From Acridotheres tristis (Eukaryota > Chordata > Aves > Passeriformes > Sturnidae), in the NCBI GenBank assembly GCA_037013685.1, contig CM072887.1, forward strand, positions 85,952,347 to 86,016,346: 64,000 nucleotides of DNA, read 5' to 3'. The notes beneath the pieces are model-generated. The model was given only the letters and a program-made list of their open reading frames with translations. It had not been told where the DNA came from and searched no databases. A program made the position numbers and the translations under genes. Each line of letters starts with the position of its first letter. Within the stretch, counting starts at the first letter, position 1. This document shows, piece after piece, positions 26,903 through 40,600 of this stretch.

Positions 26903-27305
26903 TTATTAGTCCTGATCATGGACTGGTAAGCCTACCTTATGAGGAAGGGCTAAGAGAACTGAGTATGGTCAGTTTTGAGAAAAGAAGACTTGGGTGAGAG
27001 GCTTAGAGGACCTTATTACAATGTTCCAGTATCCAAAGGGTGGCTACAAAGAATGCGGAGACTCTCGTGAGTACAAGTTGCTCCTGAGGACATTTTGGTT
27101 GGACACACCAGGACAATTTTTCGCAATGAAAACAATCAGTCATCAGAATAATCTTAACAGGGAAGTGATGGATTGGACAACATTGGATACTTTTGAGATT
27201 CAACTGGACAGGGCTCTGAGACATATTGTCTAATCAGTATTATGCCAAGGAATATTGGACCAGATGATCCTTGAGTTTGCTTCCAACCTGGTGTTCTGTG
27301 AAGTA
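26903..27305 (+). mobile_element. CR1 LINE fragment, 3' region, sense
   Basis: A degraded sense CR1 3' sequence. 'cttatgaggaagggctaagagaactgagtatggtcag' matches the well-known 'ggctgagagagctg' CR1 stretch. Downstream, 'ggacaccaggaca', 'caactggacagggctctgagacatattgtctaa' and 'ggaccagatgatccttgagtttgcttccaacctggtgttctgtga' lead to the CR1 end. Frames at 26994-27233 (+) and 27003-27224 (-) are inside the repeat and not genes. Confidence 0.85.
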
Positions 27306-30300
27306 GCATTTTTTCCAGGTGACATTATATCTTCACTTTTCTAAGTCAATCTGTGTTTGGAAAGGATTAGTTTTTGTCAGTCTTTCCAAATTTAATAGAG
27401 ATTATTACTAGAAGTACCCTGCAGAGCCTGTAGGTGTAGAATGCACTGCAGATATGAGAAAGAGCAAAGGAAAAAAAGGTTCAATTAGATTTTAAGTCCT
27501 TTTTTTTTTCTACTAGTATGTCGCATTAAAACTTCAGTGTCTCAACTGGAAAAGAGACATGCTTTGTATGTTAAGTCAAGAATTTACTGTAGGTCTAACT
27601 GGAATCATAAGTCTTACCAAAAATGTATTATTTGTCCAGTTACAGAAGTACTAAAAATTACCACACAAGTTATCCAAATACTGAAGTTCAATCACAGTAA
27701 TAATAGTTTAATGCTTGAAACTTGCAGACTTTATACTTCCCTTGGTTCTATTCAAGGAGAAAGGATTATGGTGCATCCTGAATCCTATGCCAAGGGAATG
27801 CAATGGGGGTTTGTTCTTTCTTGTACTTGAGGGCCTTATACTAGGGGACACTTAAACATTTTCTAACATGTCCTATACCTTGCTTCTTTTGCTTTTCTGT
27901 GTTACATCTGAATTTTTTATGCAAGTGGTGTTTTATTTATATTGGAATCTTGTTTTTTCTTACTCCTAAGGACATTTTCTCCCAGCTTCAAATGTATCAT
28001 CTCTTCAATGATCAGTAGCTATTCAGTGATCATTTCCTGATAGCCTTGATCTCTCATCCTGTGTTTATATCTTTTGAGGCATCAACTCTTATCCAGTACT
28101 TCTGTTCCACAATACCACATAATTTATTATGTGCACAAAAAATATGTGTCACTGGAATAGTACTTGTTATCACTATTGAGCTACATAAGAATTATAATAA
28201 AAAGAGACATATCAGAACACCATTGTACAAAGAAAAGCAAAACTTAAACAAATTAGATATGAGTCTACTAGACCTAAAAAACTGAAACAAAGCTCCAGGC
28301 AAGTGTAAGACAAGTCCAGACAAATCAGGCTTGATAAGGCACAGTCTACATCCTTGCAGTGTTTAAACAAACTCTGTGGCTCTTTGTTCAGCAATACCAT
28401 ATTTACTGAGCTAAAGGACTACAAAAGTGAGACACAGGACAAATTGTGTTGATATTATTTGCAAAAACTGATAATATATTCTGAAATGGAATTTGTTACA
28501 GTTCACTTGTTTTGAACAATTCATGGCCAACATGACTAACACTAAGGATCACCTGAGACAGCCCCTGTGAAATGATCCCTGGGAATTCTAGCAATAAACT
28601 ATGGGGAGTAGAGAGGTTGATCTTGACGAGAAATAGCAGCCTGCTAATGAAGTGCTCACAATTCTGCATTATGAGTGTTTTATCTGTATATTTTGAGTTG
28701 GGAAGTACAGAGGTCTTAAATAGTACTTTAAAAATTAAACTAAAGTTGTATAGAACATTTTACAAGAGAAGGGTAACAGCTCTCTGTGTGCAACAATTCT
28801 CTTCTCCTGTTCTCCTGTAGCATTTTGCGAGCTCTTAACTTATTTTGTAAACATTATTAAATAAAATATTTCATTTTCATGTGCATGGCTCTCAACACAA
28901 TCATGTACACAGAGTCATGCACACAGGAGTTAATTTAAATTGAAAAAGTAAATGAAGAATAGGAAAATAGTGTCTGATATTAATCGGGTTTTTTGTATCC
29001 TGGATTTTGAATGAGTGCCTGGATAGCAGAGAGATATGTCAAGACTGATATTATAGGAGTTTGCATCAGCTAAGGACCTGTCTTAACTTATTCCTTTATA
29101 TAAAAAAACTATTAGTCAAAAACTTAGAGAGATTCTGTTTGAGAAAGGATTGACTAGATGTTAGCTTTCCTCTATATGAAATCTCACTGCAAATATGGAT
29201 TATTTTAGCAAACAGCTGAATGGTGGCTTTTCATCAGTTCTACAAGGACACACACACACACACATTCCTGCTCCTCCTTTAATTCTGCCCACACTACTGG
29301 TGTGTGAAGAAATGCATATAGTTTCCAATTGGGTAGGTTAATAAAATAAAGAAAGGAGTGTGTTAGCTCTAATATATTTTCATCAAGGCTTAGCCTTAGC
29401 CATTCTGGTTATTTTACTGTATTCATTGTAGCCTGATATTCCACAGATTAACCTTTCCGTTAACGCTGTCACACCCCACCAACTGTGATTTAGCAAGTAC
29501 ATAATTTATCACTTAATAAGAACGTCCATATTAAGCACAGTGGGAGCTTTTACTGGCAGTAAAATCTGCTTTTCTCATAGGGAAAATAAAGGCTGAATCC
29601 AAGTGGGCTGAGAAAGTTTAATGTCTCTTGTAATGAGAATGACCTTAGAAAGAATGGAACTTTTTATTAGCAATGTTTAGTATGTGTTTAGTATGTGTTC
29701 CAATACATTCTTGGAGAATAAAGACTCTAATTTGACATACATTAATTAACAATTGTTGACAATTTCCATGGTAACGCTGTGTGTCCAAAGTAGTTAAAAA
29801 GTAGTTTTATTTAGCCCACATTGCACTTATATTATTATAGTCAGAAATAAAGCTCTAAATATAGTCCTTACTATCCTTTGATTCCACGATATTTTCCTTT
29901 TTTTCTATAGATATAATTACTTCTCTGTTTTATTAACTCTTCTACAAGTTAAGAAGAAAGATGAAGAAAACTGAAGAAAGTTGAAAAAAAGAAAGCTGAA
30001 AAGTTGCAAAGCTTCCAACTCCAATCTTGTCAGAACAACTTGAATCTGTTTTGGGGTTTTGCATGCCACATTCCTCCTCTGTGAAGAAGAATGCCTTGAG
30101 CTAGAGTGCAAGGTTCCAATTCATTATGCTGATAGGGTCACCTTTCCAAGAGGGTTAAGAATAAGCTGCTTCTGCTACCTTCATTACAAAGTGTTGATGC
30201 ATCAGTTCCTTGCATTTACCCCTGTGAATATAAATCATAAGCAATTATGTGGGGTAGAGGTGAGGTCAAAACCAGTGGCAAATGTCTGATATCTTTAAAC

Positions 30301-31849
30301 CAGTCAGAGACTCTTGTAAGTCTATGATAAGTTCTGATTGTTAGTGAAAAATTTGGGATGTTAAAAGTTAACATATGGATAAGGTCCCAACCTTGTGGTT
30401 TGCAGCTCCTGTTCTAAAAGTAGTTCTCCAAGAGAATGGCACTATTACACTTTTAAAATTTATTTTACCTTTGCAAAGATATTCAATATAAGCTAATGAT
30501 GAATAAGGAAAAATTCTTTACTATCAGAATCAGAAAATTTACAAGATCTGAACTTGGGACTCTTGGACTATGTAGGCTACTGCTCTTTTCAACTTAATTT
30601 TTCTCTAATAACTATTTTCAAACCACTCTAAATTACATTAATAATTAAATTATTTCTCCCATAATCTAAGAAAGACAGCAGAAAGAAAAAAAGATGACTC
30701 TTGCTATTTTAGATTATAGATCTGTAGTAGGGACTCTGATTCTGATATTTTAGGAACAGAACTTTGGATGAATAAATAGAATACCCTTTAAAACATACAC
30801 ATTCAAGTGTGTTAATACTATTTTATTTTTCTTTTTTATTCACATTCAATATTTTTTGGAATAGAACAAACATTTCCTGACCACCATGGAGAGGTATAAT
30901 TTATTTTTGCTTCATTCTATGGTAAATTTTTCTTCATCGTAAATAAGCTTGTTTCATTCTAGACAGTACATCCAAGGAGAATACAGAGGAGGAAAAAGAA
31001 ATTTTAAAAAAAGCAACATGATATTCTGTACTTGTAGCTTGGGGAAAAATTCGTTGTCAGTGTTATAAAATTAACAATCACAGTATCACATTTGGGAAGA
31101 GTTTTAGAGGAAATAATCTGAGAAAAGCTCTCAGGAGACTTGTGTAAATTCCTTAGTGACTGCCTTCTCAAGTTCTCTCCATAGAAACATGCTTCAAAGT
31201 ACATCAGGAGAAGTAATGTTCAGTAGTATTAGTGATAAGGCAGCTGACTCATATTGCTTTGAACTCAGAGCCATTTGTCTTAAGACAACAATCAGTTTAA
31301 CCCATTAGTGAAACCACAGTACCAAAAAGATCCATGCTGATACAACATATGATCCCAGAAATCACTAAGAGTTCACACAGAAGTCAATGTTCTTTTTTTT
31401 GTCCTCTAGAGTTTTTAGACTACCAGAGCAGTAGAATACATTTGTTTGTTTATTTGTTATTTATTTATTTGACATCATACATGTTGGTTGGATTGTCTGC
31501 TGCTGCATCAGCAGCATCCACAATCTACAGACGAGATGAATGACCACACAGCAGATAATCAACTTTCATGTGGTACCTTCATTTTTCAGCGTTCCTTAGG
31601 GAATTCCTGCATCTGAGCATAATATGATAAAAGCCCAAAATCTGTAGCTAGTAAAACCTGCATGGGACAGTTTCTACTAAGCTAAGCTCATTATGTGACC
31701 TGTCCAGCACTCACAATTTTTGTTTTCATTGAAGGCCATGGTAAAACTAACTATGAAAGCTGAGGTAGGAAAATAAATTGAAAATTTCAGTACTTATGTA
31801 GAAATCATAGGAAAAGCACAGAACCTTATAGTGGCTTAAACTTCGTGTG
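27306..31849. other. Intronic sequence without recognisable elements
   Basis: AT-rich. It contains the small CA repeat and an 11-bp duplication (tttagtatgtg twice, near 29676). The cysteine-containing frame at 30059-30289 was considered as an exon and rejected. Confidence 0.6.
29248..29266. repeat. Short (CA)n microsatellite
   Basis: A short run of about eight CA units, potentially polymorphic. Confidence 0.9.
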
Positions 31850-32200
31850 TTACCATATGCCACCCAACTGCTCTTTCACTCCTTCTTCGCAGTAGGATGG
31901 GGAGAGAATATAAATGGAGAAACTCAGAGGTCTAAATAAACACAGAGAAACTACTGGCTAAAAGTCTTGACTTGAGGAAAATTTAATTTATTGCCAATTT
32001 CGAACGGAATAGGATGGGCAGAATAAAAAGGGGGAAAAAAAGACAAAAATAAACAATCTCAGCTTCGCAATCCCATCAGTCTCTTTTTCACAGCCTTAGC
32101 TTCACCCCTTTTTCCCAAGGCCTATACCTCTTTCTCCTTTCCCCGGGTGGTTTAAGGATAATGAGGAATGGGTTGTTGTGGTCGTTCATTGTGTAACCTA
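31850..32200 (-). mobile_element. LTR fragment related to the element at 4934-5974
   Basis: The segment aligns by eye with the left third of the 1,041-bp LTR. Both have a 'tgcca...cccac/cccaac' opening, 'atcactcc' or 'ttcactcc', 'ggggagagaa.ataa', 'aatttattaccaa' or 'aatttattgccaa' (minus-strand AATAAA at 31987-31992), and a pyrimidine-rich stretch before 'gaatgggagttatggtc' or 'gaatgggttgttgtggtc'. It lacks the GC-rich repeat part, so it is truncated or belongs to a shorter subfamily. No clean target duplication was found and the ends are approximate. Confidence 0.55.
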
Positions 32201-35200
32201 ACAGTACATCACATATGTTCATTTATGAGGCGACACTTTTTTTAATGTGTGTATTGAGCTAACACAGGCAGGCAGATGTGTAAGAAAAGGAAAAAGAGCA
32301 CACAGAAATTAGAGCAGCTACATTTGAAAGAAATAAAAAGATCTGAACATTCAAAACTTTATGAATATCACTTTGTAACTTTCAAATAAGACATTTAATT
32401 TTTCAAACTAATGTCATTAGGGGCAGGATTTTGTTCTTGTAGTTTGTTCTTGTATATCCTGAGGAAAAAAAAAATCAGTTAAATAAAATTATGTCTGATT
32501 TTTTATATTTTGTCTGTAAAAAACCCTACTTAAAAGGGCAGAAATGATTCATGGGCTTCCAGTAAATTGAAATTTACTATCTAAAAGGTTAGCTGGTAGA
32601 GAGTAAAGTATGATAAAGACTGAATGTTTTATTTATCACTCTAGAAAAATTTCCCCCCCTGCCAAAAATTTAAAGCTTTTAGAAATCATGTTGTATTGAT
32701 ATGTATATTTAAAATGAATCAGTGATTTTATTCATTTTTTCTTTGAAATTAAAAACATTCTGCAAAAGTTTGTGGTGCTAATACTTCTCATGAGGGCACA
32801 CCTCAGTAGTGCTAAGGATCATGCATTTGACAGGAAATGTCTTTAATAATCCTGAAGCTGGTTAAATTATCTGGTTTCCCTTGCTCTTATTTTTTCCTCC
32901 CAAGCTGGCATATGAGCATCGATTAAATTAATTATATGGTCCATGTTTGATCGATTTTTCATTTCTTTAATTTAGACAGTAAAACTTTCTATCACAATTG
33001 AAGTTAAGAATTATGATTGAGATAATAGAGGTATGATTCCACTGGAAGTTAAAAAGGAAAAAGTTGCCTTGCAAATGTCAAGGCACCTTGTGATCCAAGA
33101 TGATTAAAACTAAACTGTTTGCTATATGAATCCCAAGGTGCTGCTATATCTCAGCGTCCGTGACATTTAGCCAGTGACTTTTCATAGCTTGTTAATAATG
33201 TATAGCAATCCCAGTGTAAATTTGCAGTGACAGATCTGGTCTGTTACAGTAGGGCAGTTAACTAGATTTATTTTGGACAGAAAATGCAGATTTGAAAAAA
33301 AAAAATCATTACTAATGTCAAAAGAGATTGCACATTTACAAGATTATTTTAGCTAAGGCAGTTGCTCAGAAATGTGCTTTTCACATTCATCTATTATTCT
33401 CCCCAACATCCTGATTATCTAACCTAGAGGTATTAGCAAAACATTACCAAAATAATCAATGTTAACAGTCACAAGGTAAAATTGATCCCCCAAAAATTTC
33501 ATAGTGTGGACTGCTCTAGAAAATTCATTGATTTTACCAGGCTGGCTGAGTCACATAGGCAGGTAAAGGTTACAGCATAAACATTCTCTTCTAAGTACAA
33601 TTGGTGTTAATCATTGCTCTAGATAAACCTAATAAACTTCTGTGTTGTAGAAACCATGTTTTTTCTGAACCTGATATGTCACTGATACACAAATTATTCA
33701 TAAGCTGTGAAAGGTCACAAGGCAGATGAAGAGAGGGAGAGAGAAGGAAAAGGGTACAGGTAGAAAAAATGGACTCAAAAGATGAGATAAAAAACAGACT
33801 CAAAGAGTAGTGAGTTACAAGAGGATATAAGTCAGTGTTGTAGAACAAAATGTGACTGATGTTTAGATAATTGTTGATTTTCTCTGAGGCTGAAAATTTA
33901 CTAACAACGAAAAAATTTTATTGTGACTGTAGCCATAATTGTCATAGATCAAAATCCTTCATTTAATTCTCTCTTTTCAGTCTTTTGTTTAGCTATTGCA
34001 TTGGCATATGCTCAAATTAAGATAATTACTCCTGATAATGATTGATATAAAGGCACAACACAAAAGGGATTATATTTGCACCACAGTATGTCAGCATCTA
34101 TATGAGATAAAAAATCTGCAGGGAATGACAGAAAAGAGAAAGATCTTTGTCAACATCCCAAAAACCTGTCATAAATAAATTCTGAATACATTATTCTCAC
34201 AGCAAATGAACACTACATTTTGCTGCCTTTCAGTACCATACTATTGATCTTGCGATGATCCTTCTGTAAGTTTAATAGCTCAGACTTCTCAGTGCATTAG
34301 CTTACTTTATCAGATAAGTTCTAGGAGTTATTTGCTGAAAAACCTAGATATGCATCTACTAATAAAGACATAAATTGTGTTCTATTAGATGGTAATCAGC
34401 ATACAAGATTTGCAGTGATGAAACCCTCATATGAAAGCTATCTAAAAGCCTCTAGTTTTCATTTGCAGAATGTTTATATTCCAAACACCACAAAGAAATA
34501 TGTTCCAAAGTATTTCAGTTATGTTTATTTCTATTTATAGCATAAGAACTGTATTCCATACCTACTTAAACTTTCTAATATCAGTTCTGTGATTTAAATT
34601 CTACTCTTTCTATCCGTTCTAACATTCTACAAGAAATGATAGAAGGGAAGTAAGAATGTGGAGAGGCAGAAAAAAAATGCTTCTTTTTTTAAAGGAGTAG
34701 ATATAAAGGAAAGTGAGAGTGAACAAAAAGTTAAGAAATTATGAAGTTCTTGTCACACCCTAAGCAGTGTTAACTTCATTAAAACGCTTAATAAAGCATA
34801 AAGCTTATTACAATTTTGGGAAATTTGTGAAAGCTGCTGATATTAAATTGTTGTTTTAGCTTACTTCTAATTGTTTCATAATTGCTCTGAATTTAGTTAA
34901 TAGCATGGCTGTCTTTGCAATCACTAAGCATTTTTTACATTGCATCATGTTTTTTGAACAGAAACTGAATGCTGAATACTGAATAAGTATTCAAGTTTTT
35001 ACAAAAAAATATAACACGTCAATATGTAAAATGCTTTCAACATTCTAAAATATTATATAAGTTGAATGATTGTGTGACATGGGAAAAAGGGCAGCTTGCA
35101 CTTATTGATATACGCAGGACTTGATATAATGGATATCTAAGTGCTTTCACGACATTAAGACTTCTATCTAAATTCCAGTTTGAAGGCAAAGTCCTATTTG

Positions 35201-37567
35201 CAAAAGTTTTCTATTTCTGGTGGTGCCACAATCACTCTATACTATATGATATTATAAATTCAATAAATATTTGGAAAGTCTGCAGTACAAAATAGGTTAT
35301 TTTGACAAACATTTATGCATACAGACACACATTTTTTTTTCTACCTCAGCATCTGTAGAGTTAGACCCATGGCTATATCGTTTATATCTCTGAATTCTCA
35401 AGGCTTTGTAGAGCCTTGAGTGTCTGAAGTCTCAAGTTTTTCTGAGTAGGAAATTGCACAGAGTTCATCCAGGCTGTAACCTTCGATATCTAGCTGATTC
35501 CACACTATTGATTCTCTCCATGGGAGTTATAGCAACCTGCTCCACTAATCATTCTTGCTCCAAATAGTTATGACCACAGGAGCTCAGTAAGCTGCTCTGG
35601 TCTTTACTGCTGTCTACTCCTCAGCAAGTGTACACATCACATATCAAAACATACCCAATCGAAGCAGCTAACAGGAGAGTTTTTAAAAAGACCTTTTTTC
35701 AATGTTTGACTTTTACCAACTAAAAAGTCAAGCCCACACCTTACATTCACATAGGTGTACTTGTTCTGTCCTGTTCTTCCAGTTTATTCTAAAATGCTTT
35801 TTTTGTTTGTTTGTTTGTTAAGATAAAATCTGTATAATTACACCAAGGCATAAAGTCAAATTTAGATTTGATTTAAATTGGCATAATATTCCCTGTATCT
35901 GGTTGCCTTTTTCCCCTTCATAGAATATTCTTTCCATCTTTTTCGTATCTGGGAAAATTTGCGCCCTTCAGTTTGGGTTTTTTGGTCTTTTAATTTTTTT
36001 CCTAATATGCTCTGTGAACAGTGTGAAGACAAAGGTATATGAAGAAAACTATTTAAGATTTCAATAAGCAGAATCATCCTCTGCATTCCTTGTTCCACTG
36101 AGCATAGGAGAATATTAGGGTGATTAATGATCGGTATGAAGTTGTGTTCTAACTACTGGGCTTTGACATTTATAAATAGGATCCAAGGACCAAACTGCAT
36201 CTTCTCAGTGAATTATTTTTAATGTTTTTCAACCAAAAAACAGGTGGGCTTATGGCTCATTCATTAAGGTGTGTTTTCCATGTTTTTCCTCTCATATATT
36301 ATGATTACATATTTGAAAAATAGTAGTGTGTGCTTCAGTTTGTACATTTTTCAAGCAGCATACCACAGCTGTCATCTGTGGTTGATGCAGACTTTGACAA
36401 ATATATTCTGTTGTTATTGTCTTGGTAGATTCCAAATTGTCATTACCCAGAGTGTATTCCATACGAAATGAAACTAATATAGTCTAATAGTCAAAGCAAA
36501 AATAACCAAAATATAATTCCTGATATATAGTGTAATGATCCCTCAGGAAGTGTCACACATTTGTGTTTCATGGTCCATCCTCCTCTTTTGCTTCACAATC
36601 TGGAAAGATAAGGTAGGCACTGCAAATTATATATGCTGTATTCACTCAGTGTAGCACCTCGAGGAGTAGGTGACATGACTACTTGGATTTACTCAATCTC
36701 AATCTCAGACGTACCCATCTCCCTCTTAAGCAGAGCATAAACCTTGGTGCTTCTCACTAGACCCATGACAACATACAAGATGTGCACCCTGGTTACAAAA
36801 GGAGTTTTTGAAAACATTTTCTCCTGTGAAATATATCTGTGTATAACACATCTCTGAATAAATGTTATTAATATTATGGGATCCTGGTTTTTAGAACATA
36901 TTTGCGTGTATCCATAAAGCTGTGTCTATATACACAAAGACATGCTTCGATAATGAGATTAGTAGGATTTTTGGACTTCATTAAAGGTCTTGTAAGTCTT
37001 TTAAACTATAAATTATATGGAACTACTTTGACATCAATTATCACGTAGAATTTACAACCACAAAAATACAGAAGAGATTTCTTTTAAGAAAACTAGTATT
37101 TTATACCTAGAATAATAATTAAATCTTGAGCCCTAAAGATTAGTTTTTATGCTGTAGTTTACGTTTGATAGTACACATTTGTCAGTAAACAGTTTTTCAA
37201 ACATAGGCTGCAGTTACTTAGCTAAATTATTTTAGCAGAGAGTCTCCTGTCTACTAAAAAAAATAAAAACCTAAAAAGGTTCTTATTCACCTTGATAGAA
37301 CCAGTACGCTCTAATTGAGACTGTTAGGCGTGATTATGATCCAGATGTGAAATTTTTGGATGGGTTTTGCCATCATAAATCCCTTAAAAGATGAACATAT
37401 ATCACAACACGAAACTTGGAAGTGTTCCAGTAAAATACTTCTTGAAACAGAAAGTAATAGATGATGTCTTGCTAATGCACATACTTCAGACACATTGTTT
37501 CCACACAAGGTCTATTATTTATGATGTTTATGCATAGTATAACATTTTGGAATGTTGTTTTCTTCAG
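32201..37567. other. Intronic sequence upstream of the first EYS exon
   Basis: AT-rich. Only the 9-bp hairpin at 35397 stands out. The segment at about 35480-35690 is slightly GC-richer and might be an old repeat I cannot name. Confidence 0.55.
35397..35420. repeat. Perfect hairpin, 9-bp arms
   Basis: CTCAAGGCT, then the 6-base loop TTGTAG, then AGCCTTGAG. No T-run follows and no gene adjoins it; function unknown. Confidence 0.85.
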
Positions 37568-37692
37568 GTGTCTTGCTGGATTTTCTGGACAATTTTGTGA
37601 AATAGAAGTTAATGAGTGTAATTCATCACCTTGTCTACATGGCTCAACTTGTGCTGATCATATCAATGGATACACTTGTAAATGTCAACAAG
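37568..37692 (+). CDS. EYS: EYS internal exon (EGF-like repeats), probable human exon 23 equivalent
   Basis: This is a 125-nt internal coding exon. The acceptor is a T-rich tract ending in ttcttcag, and the donor is CAAG|gtaact. The exon enters in phase 2 and leaves in phase 1. It encodes the last two cysteines of one EGF-like domain (CLAGFSGQFCE) and then five of the six cysteines of the next. In that second domain, VNEC followed by the C-x-D-x-x-x-N-G-Y-x-C pattern is a calcium-binding EGF signature with an Asn/Asp hydroxylation motif. The final cysteine comes from the next exon (WEGLHC), which confirms the join. EYS is a secreted, extracellular-matrix-like protein of photoreceptors, located around the connecting cilium and axoneme; its human mutations cause autosomal recessive retinitis pigmentosa. 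The EYS call rests on remembered similarity and on the continuity with the two exons that follow. A Notch, Crumbs or other EGF-repeat gene is the alternative. Confidence 0.88.
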
Positions 37693-40600
37693 GTAACTGC
37701 TATATGGCAGAGCAATCTTAAACTATGATAGTTTTGAATTATCAGGGTTACTAGTGAGAAAATTGGTAAATCATATCAAGCTGTTTTGTTGTATATAAAC
37801 TATAAGGTACGAAAATGCTGTCTCTTTGGCAAGATTTTTGAATGAAGTCTAAAGAGAATTAATTACTCTAGTAAGCACATGAGAAAGGCTTCAAAATAAA
37901 ACCACCTCATTGAGGGTGTCTGAAGTATTATCTAGAGCCAAGTTTATTCTTTATGATCTTTACCAATGTAACTTATCGACTTAACAGTCAAATAGTCACT
38001 AATGCTTTCACTATTTATAGAATGAGATTGACTGTAAAGAAATTCTGAACACTTTAACTAACATTTTTATTATTATCCTTAGTGTTGATGTTGTAAGACA
38101 TATCCATAGTTATTCTCCGGGCTGGGATTAAAATAATTTTTTTTAAAACATTATATATAGAATGAAAAAAAAAAAAGCACTTTCTTAAAAAGTGGGAACT
38201 TCTTTCTATTTCTGGTGGAGATCAAATAAAACAGGTCTAGTGGCTTATAAAAATATAAGAGATTTTAAAAAAAGCAAGTACACAATCAGCCTGCATTGTC
38301 ATGCAATCACAAATTGAATCTGTTCAGGACTACTTACAATCTCCAGTCATGTCTACTAATAAAAAAGCCTTTTCTCAACATATACATAGGTAGCATTCTG
38401 CTCTATAAGTTACTCTTAAATTAAGAAATATATGAGTACCTGCCTCCTGAAACTTTAATTTTTAAAATAGTTTGAATCTATTTACTATTTTACTGACTTG
38501 CGCTGCTGAATGATTTCTGTGATAATACTGACATGAGGTTTCTTACAGGTTATTTTAAGATTATTTAGATATATTCTGGATGACAAATTTTCTGTTAACC
38601 CATGCTATCTCCATATGTCTGATCTAGTTACTTTGCCCCAAAATATTTTCACATTTTTGCTTTAAATTTACAAGCAAAAACATATTAACCAACTCTCCTG
38701 AAGTCATGACCATATATATTATACTTTTCTAGAATCTTTCTACTCATTCTTGTCCTACATTTCAAAGAAAGCACATAATTAATTGAATACTAATATATTT
38801 TGGTTTTTTTTCATTCTAAATTAATCCTAATGCAGTTTACAAAACTATATGTAAGAGATTTTATTCAAAAAATATGGAAGATACTGAAGTAAATGCATGT
38901 GTACAATGAGAATCAATTTGGCAGTTTATGAATTTGTTTGATTGATAATAAGGAATGATTTTCTAACATGTAAGACTTAAATCCAAGTATGTTTGGCTTA
39001 CTAAAGGCTAATTATTTGTATGACTATGTTGCTTACAGCTTAATAATTTTTTAGCAACTTTTTTAATGTTAAAGAGGTACTTGATAATTCAGAAAAACAC
39101 CATAATTTTGATGTATGAACCAATGAGTGAATTTTTTTGGACGTTTTATATAGAATTCGTGATAATAAAGATCTTTCTGATCTTAAAAAATCTGAGTCAT
39201 GACCCAACTTCAGTACTATATATATATCTACCTGGTACTGCATATGGCCATATCCCCCTCCACCAATATTAATGACTTAAAAACTTAAAAGATGTATTTT
39301 TAGTCATTAAAGTGTTTCATGCAGAACACATTGCCAGGTCCATTTTTTTGCCTTATTTTTAAAGCTTATTAAGATAATACATCAAAAATATTTTAATACA
39401 GGTCTTTAAAAATTGCTTGGTAGCCAAGTGATTGCTGTCTCTATGCAACATCAAAATTCTTGATATAGGTAGAATAAACTTCTCTGGGGCCTTGGAACTC
39501 ACTCCTACAGCTAACACATTTTTAAACCCCCTCCAACCCAAGTATAATCTTCCTTTATTTTATATTCCTTTTAGTAATACCTAGTAGGGGTGAAAGATCT
39601 GTAAATTACTTTTCCACCAGGTAAAAACACAGAAAAATAACCCCATGCATTAAGTATATGCATAATTTTTACATATCATGGGTGTATTTTAATAAATACA
39701 GCATTTTCAAATGTTATTTGAGTATATAAAACAGAAGAGATGAGAAGGCTATGGCTCTGAAAAGCAGCAAATTTGGAGTAGTGGGGGAACTTTTGAGAGG
39801 AATAACTTTTTTCGAAGTTGTACAACTGAAGAAAAGGATTAGAAGAAAAAAATAAAATCCAGAGGGAGAAAGTGGAAATACCTAGGAAAAAATCTGCTTT
39901 TTTTTTTACAGGCTTTGACTGTTCACATATACTAGATTTTATATTTCTCTTCTAAGCTTCACCCATAGAAATATGGAGCTGCAATTGGGGATTTTTTGGT
40001 CTATAAAGGCAACAATGGGAAAGAACTGGGCAGATAGTTTGATATAGCCCTCAACAGATTCCCTGTTGTAATTTAATGAAATGGAAAAGGGATTGTACCA
40101 AGACTGAAATAGGAACAAGGCAGATGATTGCAGCTTTCCAAGAACCTCCAGAGAACAAAGTGAAGCATGTGGTGACAGCATGTGATAACAGGAAAGGGAA
40201 TGGATTTAGCTCTGACAAATGCATTTTGTAATGGATCATGAATTTTGTCAGCTATTGTCCCAGTAGCAGGCCCCATACCCCTAGAATAATAAATGCAAGT
40301 TCGAGCTCTATGGCTGCAGCTTCAGGCTGTTCAGGTGCAGAAGCAGCATGGAGAGATGCAACCTGTATTCTAACAGCATCTCAGGCAGCTCAAAAGCAAC
40401 AACAGCAGCTGTTGGAACTAATAGCAAGCTCAAGGATGTGAAGGCTGGGCAGCCTGCTCTTCTACCAGGGCAGCTAAAGCAAGATTAGAATGTAACAGGT
40501 GAATCCATTTGATGCATACTCTAAGGCAAAGTCTGAACAGTGGTTACTACAAATTGGATTTGTAGTAGCTGAAGACTGCTGGAGGGCTTGTGGGGCTGTT

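Larger units (their letters stand above)
1..37567 (+). other. EYS: EYS intron, 3' part (upstream of first exon in window)
   Basis: This is at least 37.5 kb of non-coding sequence ending at the acceptor of the 37568 exon. It is inferred to be intron because the exon enters in phase 2 and so needs an upstream coding exon, and I found none in this stretch. All long open frames are either inside repeats or lack splice sites and domain signatures. The identifiable content (LTRs, CR1 pieces, a retrocopy, tandem repeats) is listed separately. A very short exon could have been missed by eye. Confidence 0.75.

Noticed and set aside
30059..30289. Cysteine-containing frame (CEEECLELEC...SCFCYL) considered as another EGF exon
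   Set aside because: Cysteine spacing does not fit EGF, the C-terminal glycine/aromatic pattern is missing, and no good acceptor and donor pair flanks it.
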